Position numbers and translations under genes: made by a program. Positions 45,319 through 53,374 of a stretch of DNA of 64,000 bases are shown here, one piece after another. Source of the stretch: Psychromonas sp030397575 (lineage in GTDB: Bacteria; Pseudomonadota; Gammaproteobacteria; Enterobacterales; Psychromonadaceae). The stretch lies in assembly GCF_046250175.1 (NCBI RefSeq), contig NZ_CP176468.1; one strand, 5' to 3'. The notes below the pieces were generated by a model. The model saw nothing but the letters and a program-made list of their open reading frames with translations, was not told the origin of the DNA and searched no databases. Positions within the stretch are counted from its first letter, which is position 1. Every line of letters begins with the position of its first letter.

Positions 45319-45890
45319 TCACGCAATCCGTTGTTAGCGAAAATAGGGGGCATGAAGGGTATTGGATTGCCTTTTTATGTGCCCTTATCCTTGTATTCGG
45401 TGCCTTGTTATTACCTTTTAATCGCACCCATGATGACCATCATACATTGGCAAAGCATCAGGTATTTATCGACGACTTGACCCCTTCTCCATTAGCTATG
45501 ATTGCTGATCTTCGATTAGCTCATGAAGAGATTCGTTATTTATATGAGACGAATCAAACATGGCCTGACGTGGTGCAGTTAGAGGAAAGTTGGTTAGCTC
45601 CTTTTGTCAAAGATAAAAGTTGGGAACACCGAGGCCAACATCAATGGTTATTGGTTGCGCCGGGAGTGTATCAAAGCGAACCAATTGAAAGTGGAACACG
45701 TTATTTATTAAATAGCCAAGGTCAGACAGTAGATATTTGGTTGGATAAAGATCAACAAGCTAGCTTGCTACATGCGTTAACGTCGATAGAAAGCAACTCA
45801 ATAGATTTATCTGTAGCGCAATTTATTAGCGCTGGTTGGATACAAGTTATTTTTAACAATGAAGTTGAAGATACAGCACACCACCATTAA
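45315..45890 (+). CDS. DUF6162-like membrane-anchored protein
   Basis: 191 residues with one N-terminal membrane helix (about 17-36) and a periplasmic domain. Histidine-rich patches lie just after the helix (THDDHHTLAKH) and at the very C-terminus (DTAHHH), and could bind zinc. The body has DLRLAHEEIRYLYETNQTWPDV and WEHRGQHQWLLVAPGVY. The family (to my memory DUF6162) recurs beside metal ABC transporters. It overlaps the previous gene by four bases (ATGA). Confidence 0.75.
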   Translation: MITQSVVSENRGHEGYWIAFLCALILVFGALLLPFNRTHDDHHTLAKHQVFIDDLTPSPLAMIADLRLAHEEIRYLYETNQTWPDVVQLEESWLAPFVKDKSWEHRGQHQWLLVAPGVYQSEPIESGTRYLLNSQGQTVDIWLDKDQQASLLHALTSIESNSIDLSVAQFISAGWIQVIFNNEVEDTAHHH

Positions 45891-45902
45891 TTATTTTTAT
45901 AT

Positions 45903-45923
45903 AGGCCAAATTATATTTGGCCT
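45903..45923. other. Perfect palindrome inside the metal operon
   Basis: AGGCCAAAT-TAT-ATTTGGCCT, nine paired bases, in the 57-base gap between the DUF6162-like gene and the binding-protein gene. This is the only sizeable gap in the operon. It could be an mRNA hairpin that separates expression of the two halves, or a regulator site. There is no T-run. Confidence 0.6.
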
Positions 45924-45947
45924 TATTGTAGCAGCGAGACCATTACC

Positions 45948-46850
45948 ATGTTTAAACGCCTCTCAATCACCTTATTGTTGTTGGTCTGTAGCACCTCAAT
46001 TTATGCCAAGAAATTCACTGTTGGTATTACTCTGCAACCTTACTTTAGTTATGTAAAGGCGGTAGTGGGTGACCATGTTGATGTATTACCATTAGTCGAT
46101 GAAGGTTTTAATCCACATAACTACCAACCACAAGCTAATGATTTACGTCGTTTAAACCAAATGGATGTGATTATTGTGAATGGCATTGGTCATGATGACT
46201 TCGCTTTAAAGGTAATTAAAGCTGCTAATCGTGACGACTTAATCGTGATTAAAGCCAATAAAGATGTGCCTTTATTGCCAGCAATGGGACAGTCAGTGGG
46301 GAGCGGTGTCGTAAACCCTCACACCTTCGTTGGAGTGTCTACGACGATTCAAAAGGTTTATACCATTGCCACTGAAATGAGCAAAATTGATCCTGATAAT
46401 GCTAAGTTGTATCGTGCTAACGCTAGAGCCTATGCGCTGAAGTTTAGGAAGATGAAACATCAGGCAATGATGGAATTGAGCGACATCAATACCGCGGGCA
46501 TGAAGGTAGCAACCACACATAATGCCTATGGCTATATTCTACAAGAGTTTGGTGTTGAGGTTTCTGCAGTTATAGAGCCTGCTCATGGCGTTGAACCAAG
46601 CGCTAGTCAATTACAAGAAACCATAGAAAAGATTCGTTCATCGGGCATTGATGTGCTGTTTTATGAATTGAATATGCCTAATCGTTACGTTGATACTATT
46701 GAAAAAGAGACTGGGATTAAATTATATCGGTTCTCGCACATGACCCATGGAGCTTATCGGTTAGATAAAGTAGAGATCGAAATGCAACAAAATATCGACA
46801 CCTTGGTCGAAGCGATGAAGTATACCGCACAGCAAACAGGTGGCGCGTAA
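45948..46850 (+). CDS. Metal ABC transporter substrate-binding protein (ZnuA-like)
   Basis: 300 residues; signal peptide cut after Ala20. Cluster-9 binding protein with candidate metal ligands His57 (NPHNYQP), His125 (NPHTFVG), His191 (TTHNAYGY) and Glu240 or one of His264/His267 in SHMTHG, where most family members have Asp-Pro-Leu-Gly. There is no long His/Asp-rich loop as in E. coli ZnuA. Zinc is the best guess; manganese is possible. Its stop overlaps the ATPase start (TAATG). Confidence 0.9.
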   Translation: MFKRLSITLLLLVCSTSIYAKKFTVGITLQPYFSYVKAVVGDHVDVLPLVDEGFNPHNYQPQANDLRRLNQMDVIIVNGIGHDDFALKVIKAANRDDLIVIKANKDVPLLPAMGQSVGSGVVNPHTFVGVSTTIQKVYTIATEMSKIDPDNAKLYRANARAYALKFRKMKHQAMMELSDINTAGMKVATTHNAYGYILQEFGVEVSAVIEPAHGVEPSASQLQETIEKIRSSGIDVLFYELNMPNRYVDTIEKETGIKLYRFSHMTHGAYRLDKVEIEMQQNIDTLVEAMKYTAQQTGGA

Positions 46851-47581
46851 TGGGGCCAACAATTATATTAAATGATGTTAGTTTACGCTATGAAAACAAC
46901 ATCATCTTAGAAAAGGTTACTGCAACGCTAGAAGCAGGACAATGCCATGTTGTGATGGGACCTAATGGTGGCGGAAAAACCTCACTGCTGCGTTCAATAC
47001 TTGGACTAACCCCCTTTAAAGGTGATATTCAATTTCAATGGCAACAATGTAAAGGCAAGATCGGTTATGTACCACAAAAAGCCACCTTTGAACCGAGCTT
47101 ACCGCTGACCGTATTAGATTTTATATTATTAAATCAAAGTCGTTCTCCTTTGTTTTTCAACTTTAATAAAAAGCATAAATTAAAAGCATTACAGCAACTC
47201 GCTCGAGTAGGCATGGAAAAGCGCGCAATGTTTCGTATGGGGCAGTTATCCGGAGGTGAACAACAACGAGTGTTGTTTGCACAAGCGTTATTAGATGATC
47301 CTGATTTACTGATTTTAGATGAACCAACCAATGGTATGGATGATCAAGGTGTACGTTACTTTGAATCGTTAATTAATGACTTGGTTAAAGAGAAGAAAAC
47401 TATTCTGATTGTTCATCATGACATCAGTGCTGTACGTCGCTTGCAAGCCACTGTACACGTAGTGAATGGTATTTTATTAGAGAGTGGGCAAGCGGAAGAC
47501 GTTTTAAAACCAAGTAAAATAGAACGACTATTTAACCATTATCGTCATCATTCAAGTCAGCAAAAAAGTGGGGACGCATAA
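46850..47581 (+). CDS. Metal ABC transporter ATPase (ZnuC-like)
   Basis: 243 residues. Walker A GPNGGGKTS, Q-loop YVPQKAT, signature LSGGEQQRV, Walker B LLILDEPTNGMD and the switch His in LIVHHDISAV are all intact. It powers metal import with the ZnuB-like permease. The C-terminal tail is His-rich (HYRHHSSQQKS). It overlaps both neighbours by one base. Confidence 0.94.
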   Translation: MGPTIILNDVSLRYENNIILEKVTATLEAGQCHVVMGPNGGGKTSLLRSILGLTPFKGDIQFQWQQCKGKIGYVPQKATFEPSLPLTVLDFILLNQSRSPLFFNFNKKHKLKALQQLARVGMEKRAMFRMGQLSGGEQQRVLFAQALLDDPDLLILDEPTNGMDDQGVRYFESLINDLVKEKKTILIVHHDISAVRRLQATVHVVNGILLESGQAEDVLKPSKIERLFNHYRHHSSQQKSGDA

Positions 47582-48456
47582 TGGATACGTTGCGTTTATT
47601 AGCAAACCAAGGGGCTGAAGCCGGTTGGTTAAGTGAAAGTTTTTCCTATGCATTTATGGTCAATGCCTTAGTCGCAGCTTTGCTAGTCGGCCCTTTGTTG
47701 GGAGGGCTAGGTACCTTAGTCATTGCAAAACGTTTAGCATTTTTCTCTGAAGCGGTTGGCCATGCGGCATTAACTGGTATTGCCATTGGTGTGTTATTAG
47801 GAGAGCCACCAGAAAATCCAATTATCGGGTTATTTTGTTTCTGTATGATATTTGCCTTGCTATTGCATTTTGTGCGCAATCGCACAGCAGTGCCTTACGA
47901 TACCCTAGTTGGTGTATTCCTTGCGGTAGCTTTAGCTGGTGGCGCGGCGTTGTTAATGTATGTAGCACGTAAAATTAATATCCACATGCTAGAGAACGTC
48001 TTATTTGGTTCAATCTTAACCATTACAGACTTTGATTTATTAGTCTTAGGCCTCAGTTGTTTACTGATAATTGTAGGTTTAATGTTTACTTTTAATCGCA
48101 TTCTATTAGCGTCTATTAGTCCAGATATTGCAAAAGTACGTGGTTATAACACGCACTTCTATGATTATCTGTTTGTAATGATGATCACGCTCGTAACCAT
48201 AGCCGCGGTCAAGATTGTTGGTGCTGTTTTAGTGGGGGCATTGTTATTAATTCCAGGTGCAACGGCACGCTTAATGACTAAAAGCATGGGCAGCTTTGTG
48301 TTGTTATCATCTCTGCTCGCGACCTTAAGTTGTATTATCGGTACCTTATTGCCGATGGAGCTTAAACTGCCTATACCATCTGGCGCATCAATCATCTTAG
48401 TGGCTGCAAGTTTCTTTTTAATTGCTACGGTTACGCGTATTGTTGGGAGAAAGTAA
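47581..48456 (+). CDS. Metal ABC transporter permease (ZnuB-like)
   Basis: 291 residues with about eight membrane helices, ABC-3 family: FSYAFMVNALVAALLVGPLLGGLGTLVIAKRLAFFSEAVGHAALTG is the conserved start, followed by VRGYNTHFYDYLFVMMI and VGAVLVGALLLIPGATARL. It forms the membrane channel for the metal. ATG overlaps the ATPase stop; the next gene follows after two bases. Confidence 0.94.
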   Translation: MDTLRLLANQGAEAGWLSESFSYAFMVNALVAALLVGPLLGGLGTLVIAKRLAFFSEAVGHAALTGIAIGVLLGEPPENPIIGLFCFCMIFALLLHFVRNRTAVPYDTLVGVFLAVALAGGAALLMYVARKINIHMLENVLFGSILTITDFDLLVLGLSCLLIIVGLMFTFNRILLASISPDIAKVRGYNTHFYDYLFVMMITLVTIAAVKIVGAVLVGALLLIPGATARLMTKSMGSFVLLSSLLATLSCIIGTLLPMELKLPIPSGASIILVAASFFLIATVTRIVGRK

Positions 48457-48458
48457 TC

Positions 48459-49340
48459 ATGAAAAAAACGATTTATTTACAATCTTTGTCTAGTTTAATC
48501 CTGTTTGCAAGCTTGTTACTACCTAGCCATGCAGAGGCTAAAGATATCCTAACTACAACCCCTGTAACCTATATGCTCGCGACTCAGCTAATGAAGGGGA
48601 CGCCGATCACAACAACGTATCTTGCACCTAAACGATATGGTATTGAACGATTAGGTCATTGGTTTGCGACAAAAGGTGAAGGCAAAGTGATGGCTGAAGC
48701 TCAACAAGCTTCTGTGGTAATTACATTGCGTTCTCTTTGGCCACAAGACCCGCTATTTGCTTATGCGCGACAGGGTAATATTAAGATCATCGAAGTCGAT
48801 GCTTCTCAGTCAATTTCACCAAGAGCAAAAGGGGTTGCGACAGTGCAATTAGCAAGTGGTAACACGTCGCTTTATGCCTGGCTTAATCCGAATAACTTAA
48901 GCACTATGTCGAGTATTGTTAGTGATGACTTAAAACGAATTTGGCCAGAGCAACAACAGATCATTGAAAAAAACCAACAGCAATTGTTGATTGATATTCG
49001 TCAATTGATTAATCAGCAACAAACCACGCTATTTGATAAAGAGATTGACTCAGTCGTGTTATTGTCAGAGCAGTTAGAAGACTTTGCTTCTGCGAATCAA
49101 TTGTTTGTAGTAGACCGTTTGTTTAAAGAGGAATTGAACTGGACGGAGCAAGATAAAGCACAATTAAAAGCGTTAATTGATGAATCTCCGGGAGTGTGGA
49201 TCTTAACCACTAGAAAAGTATCTGCTCGATTGAAACAATTATTACCAGAGTTCGAGCGTATCTTACATGTAAATAGTATCGACCGTTGGGGCAGTAAAGG
49301 GATCAGCTTAGAACAGCCATTACAATCTTGGTTGTTTTAG
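48459..49340 (+). CDS. Degenerate ZnuA-like binding protein lacking ligand histidines
   Basis: 293 residues with a signal peptide (to HAEA, about residue 27). The fold pattern of cluster-9 binding proteins is recognisable (ILTTTPVTYMLATQLMKGTPITTTYLAPKRYGIE..., and SLYAWLNPNNLSTM, where metal-binding homologues have HxWLDP). The equivalent of the second ligand His is Tyr139. Only His67 and His270 remain in the mature protein. It may bind something else, act as a partner of the real binding protein, or be decaying. Last gene of the operon, two bases after the permease. Confidence 0.7.
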   Translation: MKKTIYLQSLSSLILFASLLLPSHAEAKDILTTTPVTYMLATQLMKGTPITTTYLAPKRYGIERLGHWFATKGEGKVMAEAQQASVVITLRSLWPQDPLFAYARQGNIKIIEVDASQSISPRAKGVATVQLASGNTSLYAWLNPNNLSTMSSIVSDDLKRIWPEQQQIIEKNQQQLLIDIRQLINQQQTTLFDKEIDSVVLLSEQLEDFASANQLFVVDRLFKEELNWTEQDKAQLKALIDESPGVWILTTRKVSARLKQLLPEFERILHVNSIDRWGSKGISLEQPLQSWLF

Positions 49341-49386
49341 CAGTGTATCTAGTCGTTATCCGCTATTGGATAACGACTTTTATGAG

Positions 49387-50847
49387 TTAAGTACGTCGTT
49401 TGATATGTAATAACGAAGAGAGTTTCGATTGACGTTTTTTATCTGCTGGGTCTTTAATTTTTGCCTCTCCCGCTTTCACTATTTCTACAATACCAGAACG
49501 GTTTAAGGTAATTCGGTAGCGCTCGAATTGCTCTAAGTATTGGCCTTGGTCAACAGCCACAATAATGTTGATTTGATAGCGTCTTTCAATCGTCGTGCTT
49601 TGTATTTTATCTTTATTATTGGTTGCATTTAAACGCTCAAATACCTTACCTGTTCCACCTTCTGCATAGCGAGTAAGCGGACGTAAGCTAAATAAAATAT
49701 TCTCTTCAATTGTATCATAGCCAGCTTGAAAGCCATTTTTGCTGATGCGGCTTTCAATACGGTAATGTAATAGCTGTGCACTTTGTTTATTTTGAGTATT
49801 ACGCTCAGCTAATAAGGCTTTGGTTTGTTGAGGCAACCTGGCATTACTGGTGTAATCCAGCCAAACTTTTTGTTTTGCCATTTCATGTTGATTGGTTGAA
49901 TCATACAAAGTACGAGCCCATTTCGGCTTGCCCTTACGTATCCAGCGCCACAAAATATTTTTAAAGTCATCTTTAAATACTTCGCGGACTCCGTAAATAA
50001 TCGACAGTATAAATACCATGAGTGCAGTTAATTGGCTAAAGGCCCCCTGAGTTTTGATAATTAATACTAAGACCACACTCATTAATAATGCTGTGGCAAC
50101 GCCCGTAACTACTTTACGAGTAATATTACCAAGTACAATAGTTTTACTCTTGAAGATAACACTGTATTCAATTAAGCGGCGTAATAAGCGCATTTTATTG
50201 GCGATACGGTTAGCGTCTTTCAGAGTCGAATCTGAGTTGTAACCTTTCTTCTTTCGGTATTCACTTTCTGACTCACAAATTGCCAGTAATGATAAACGGA
50301 CCTCTGAAAAAGCACTTTGACGTGGTTTTTTAACTAACATACGAAGAATAGTTTGCTCAGTAAACCAAGATAAATAGTTATCCACATTTTCATAGATCGA
50401 GTTGAGTTTTGTACTTTTAGGGTGGTGACCACGATGCTTTTTTAAGATATCTAAACAATGCTCTGCTAGCTCAGTTGCTGACTCATAGAAAGCTTCTAAT
50501 CCTTCATTTTCACCAATAGCGAGCACTTCATTGGCATCTGTTTCTAACGCTGAAATATATTGGTAAGCAAACATGTTTAGGTTGCTTTTGTACTCTGCAG
50601 TAGAGCGTTTCATTCGGCTTGCAAAGCGACGGTGTAATAAAGGTAAATGCAAACCATGAGTATGGTAAGCACGGCGACCATCAATACCTGCGTTAAAGTA
50701 ATCACTTTCAGATAAGGTGTTCTTATTAATACCCATCTCTTTTGGCAAAGAAAAATATAAATCGATACGTCGAAACGTCCCTTGTGTCATGTGGTGGGTG
50801 AGTTTAAACGATAATTTTCCGTCTTGCTTTAGAGCGATGTTGGGCAA
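49387..50847 (-). CDS. Hypothetical membrane protein
   Basis: 486 residues that I do not recognise by name. Two membrane helices (about 246-264 and 270-287) split it into an N-terminal ~240-residue helical, histidine-containing domain and a C-terminal ~200-residue domain with YRIESRISKNGFQAGYDTIEENILFSLRPL and VAVDQGQYLEQFERYRITLNRSG. Both soluble parts are probably cytoplasmic. The family seems to be conserved in marine gammaproteobacteria, from memory. AAGGAGG precedes the ATG. It is monocistronic, convergent with the metal operon. Confidence 0.65.
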   Translation of the reverse strand: MPNIALKQDGKLSFKLTHHMTQGTFRRIDLYFSLPKEMGINKNTLSESDYFNAGIDGRRAYHTHGLHLPLLHRRFASRMKRSTAEYKSNLNMFAYQYISALETDANEVLAIGENEGLEAFYESATELAEHCLDILKKHRGHHPKSTKLNSIYENVDNYLSWFTEQTILRMLVKKPRQSAFSEVRLSLLAICESESEYRKKKGYNSDSTLKDANRIANKMRLLRRLIEYSVIFKSKTIVLGNITRKVVTGVATALLMSVVLVLIIKTQGAFSQLTALMVFILSIIYGVREVFKDDFKNILWRWIRKGKPKWARTLYDSTNQHEMAKQKVWLDYTSNARLPQQTKALLAERNTQNKQSAQLLHYRIESRISKNGFQAGYDTIEENILFSLRPLTRYAEGGTGKVFERLNATNNKDKIQSTTIERRYQINIIVAVDQGQYLEQFERYRITLNRSGIVEIVKAGEAKIKDPADKKRQSKLSSLLHIKRRT

Positions 50848-51146
50848 TGGGTCCTCCTTAGTGGGACTCTATTATAGCTATGTCATTACACTTTGTAATG
50901 GTAAAGCTGTGAATTAATTTAACTTTTTATATTATTTATTTTATTTATATTTTAAATCAAAGTGTTTTTTTAGATGTTAATAATATGTAATTAGTACTTT
51001 CGGATTTGAAAAAAATTGGATATATTAACTTAGCTTTTGGTGATTTTCGGTTGTTAATAATAAAAACGCTTGAACAAGGGCTTGTTGAATTCAAGTCAAA
51101 AATCATAGTTATTTTTTTAATCTCAATTTAACTATGGGCGAATTTT

Positions 51147-52454
51147 ATGAACCAAAAATCTATTACAGCTATCCGCGCGAGCTTTTTACACTTCCTTAAT
51201 GATCCTGCAAAAGTCGACAATATTGAAGACGCATATCAATACATTGCTGACGGAATTCTGGTCACTGAAAATGGTAAAGTCAGTTCATTGACTACTTTTT
51301 CACAAGAAAGTGCAGATTTATACCCTCAATTAGAAGATAAACGTGGGCAACTGATTATGCCTGGTTTCATCGATACACATATCCATTACCCACAAACAGA
51401 GATGATTGCCGCTTATGGCGAGCAATTATTAGAATGGCTAGAAACTTATACTTTTCCAACAGAAAAACAATTTTCAGATAAAGCCTACGCGAAAAAAATA
51501 TCGCAGTTCTTTGTTAATGAGTTATTAAAGAATGGGACAACTAGTGCGTTAGTGTTTGGCACTGTGCATCCTGAGTCAGTTGATGCGTTGTTTGAAGAAG
51601 CCGATAAAATAGATATGCGCATGATCGCGGGTAAGGTCATGATGGACCGAAATGCACCAGATTATCTATTAGACACCGCGCAATCAAGTTATGACCAATC
51701 CAAGGCATTAATCGATAAATGGCATAACAAAGGCCGTTTGCAATATGCGATCACACCGCGTTTTGCACCCACCTCTACACCCGAACAATTAGCGATGGCT
51801 GGTAAATTAAAAGCGGAATATCCAGATGTGTATGTACAAACTCATCTTTCTGAAAATAAAGATGAGATCGAATGGGTTAAATCATTGTTCCCTGAACGTG
51901 CTGGCTACCTTGATGTTTACGACCATTACGGATTAGTAGGCGATAAGTGTGTATTTGCACATTGTATTCACCTAACTGAGCAAGAGTGGCAAACCATGGC
52001 AGATAGTGACTCGGTGATTGCATTTTGTCCAACATCGAACCTGTTTTTAGGGAGTGGCTTATTTAACCTAGAAAAAGCGGATGATATTAAAGTACGTGTT
52101 GGCTTAGCGACTGATGTGGGTGGCGGTACTAGCTTTTCTCAACTGCAATCTTTAAGTGAAGCCTATAAAATTATGCAGTTACAAGGACAAACGCTATCAG
52201 TCTTTAAAGGCTTATATATGGCGACCTTAGGCAGTGCTGAGTCATTAAGTATGGCTGACAAAGTAGGTAATTTAACTGCGGGTAAAGAAGCTGACTTTAT
52301 TGTTGTAGATTGGGCTGCAACCGATTTACAAGCTTTACGCCTTGAGAATTCAACCAATCTACAAGATAAGTTATTTGCATTAATGATGTTGGGTGATGAG
52401 CGTAATATCCAATCGACTTACGTTGCAGGTAAATTAGTGTATAGCGCAGCGTAA
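51147..52454 (+). CDS. guaD: Guanine deaminase
   Basis: 435 residues of the amidohydrolase superfamily. Zinc ligands in PGFIDTHIHYPQ, YVQTHLSENKDE and FAHCIHLTEQEW, and the late DVGGG Asp are visible; FCPTSNLFLGSGLF is the guanine-deaminase segment. It turns guanine into xanthine in purine salvage or breakdown. No xanthine dehydrogenase or permease gene is adjacent. The 299-base upstream gap is AT-rich, with no recognised purine riboswitch or gene. Confidence 0.95.
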   Translation: MNQKSITAIRASFLHFLNDPAKVDNIEDAYQYIADGILVTENGKVSSLTTFSQESADLYPQLEDKRGQLIMPGFIDTHIHYPQTEMIAAYGEQLLEWLETYTFPTEKQFSDKAYAKKISQFFVNELLKNGTTSALVFGTVHPESVDALFEEADKIDMRMIAGKVMMDRNAPDYLLDTAQSSYDQSKALIDKWHNKGRLQYAITPRFAPTSTPEQLAMAGKLKAEYPDVYVQTHLSENKDEIEWVKSLFPERAGYLDVYDHYGLVGDKCVFAHCIHLTEQEWQTMADSDSVIAFCPTSNLFLGSGLFNLEKADDIKVRVGLATDVGGGTSFSQLQSLSEAYKIMQLQGQTLSVFKGLYMATLGSAESLSMADKVGNLTAGKEADFIVVDWAATDLQALRLENSTNLQDKLFALMMLGDERNIQSTYVAGKLVYSAA

Positions 52455-52538
52455 TCCATATATTTAAATACTTTTCCTGTCTATAATAGGGCGCTAAATT
52501 TAGACTTTGCTATTACTCTGTTACAGATAGGAAACACC

Positions 52539-53114
52539 ATGAAATTAACGCAATTAACTACTGAACTTTATACTAAGCTTTATACAGATATTACGCAGTT
52601 TAGAGAAACTTTTGATCTACTGTGTAATGCTCCTGAAAGCATGGATGAAAAAGCCGATGAATTACATACCTCATTAATCATCGAAGAGTTAACTGAGTTA
52701 GCTGAAGCACCTTGTAAAGTAGAACAGGCTGACGCCATTGTCGATAGTGTTTATGTATTGATGGGACGCTTGGTACATTTAGGTGATACGCAGGTTGAAG
52801 ATAACCTAGCGATTGCTTACTTAATTGATCTATTTTTAAATGTCGCTAAGCAACGTGATATTGATTTCATTACTTGTTGGAATGAAGTTCATTCAAGCAA
52901 CATGAGTAAGGTATGTCGCAATCAACAAGAGTACGACGATACTGTTGCTTTTTATGCGAAGCAAGGTGTGCAATTAACAGATAGTGTTAAAGGGAATTTT
53001 ATCATCGCTAAGTGTGCTGAAGATGTGCAGTTAGAAAACAAACTCGTACGCAAAGGCAAGGTATTAAAGTCAGTGTTTTACCGTCCTGCTGATTTAGCCC
53101 CATTAGTAAACTAA
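52539..53114 (+). CDS. MazG-like nucleotide pyrophosphohydrolase family protein
   Basis: 191 residues. The all-alpha MazG/phosphoribosyl-ATP pyrophosphatase pattern is visible: Glu49-Glu50-x2-Glu53 (IIEELTELAE) and Asp65/Asp69 (QADAIVDSVYVLMG), the Mg-binding residues. The C-terminal 80 residues (VHSSNMSKVCRNQQEYDDTVAFYAKQ) resemble the phage- and bacteria-type dNTP pyrophosphohydrolase with an extra domain. It probably cleaves a nucleoside triphosphate. It follows guaD by 84 bases and may be co-transcribed. Its stop codon is the first bases of the dispersed element. Confidence 0.8.
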   Translation: MKLTQLTTELYTKLYTDITQFRETFDLLCNAPESMDEKADELHTSLIIEELTELAEAPCKVEQADAIVDSVYVLMGRLVHLGDTQVEDNLAIAYLIDLFLNVAKQRDIDFITCWNEVHSSNMSKVCRNQQEYDDTVAFYAKQGVQLTDSVKGNFIIAKCAEDVQLENKLVRKGKVLKSVFYRPADLAPLVN

Positions 53115-53275
53115 TACTAATCACACTAATTAACTGATCTATTTTACTTGTTAAAATAACTTATTTCTTCGTTGTAATTTTCGCAAATAGAACAGCTATT
53201 TAACTTAAATTACGCCTTGAACTCAGTCATTTTTCCTGCGTGAAATTTAGATCATTTATTTAATATAATTGGTAT
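53114..53275. repeat. Dispersed intergenic element, copy 3
   Basis: Starts ATACTAATCACACTAATTAA and ends TTTAATATAATTGGTAT. Almost colinear with copy 1 (ACTGATCTATTT, CTTGTTAAAATAACTTATTTCTTCG, TCATTTTTCCTG). Its centre forms a hairpin AAATAG-AACAG-CTATTT with longer, imperfect arms (GTAATTT/AAATTAC), so the middle palindrome is kept in form while its sequence changed. It starts on the stop codon of the MazG-like gene. Confidence 0.82.
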
Positions 53276-53306
53276 AATACCGTTATTATGTCGAATAAAT
53301 AACCAT

Positions 53307-53346
53307 AAAAAAGCCAAAATACAGCAATGTATTTTGGCTTTTTTGT
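53307..53346. terminator. Bidirectional terminator between MazG-like gene and histidine kinase
   Basis: AAAAAAGCCAAAATACA-GCAA-TGTATTTTGGCTTTTTT: a 15-bp stem with A- and T-runs, between two convergent genes. Confidence 0.93.
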
Positions 53347-53374
53347 GCATTGGTATTATTCAATATTAGTTTGG

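Noticed and set aside
50848..51146. Possible purine riboswitch before guanine deaminase
   Set aside because: I looked for the conserved three-way-junction bases of the purine aptamer and found none; the region is merely AT-rich.
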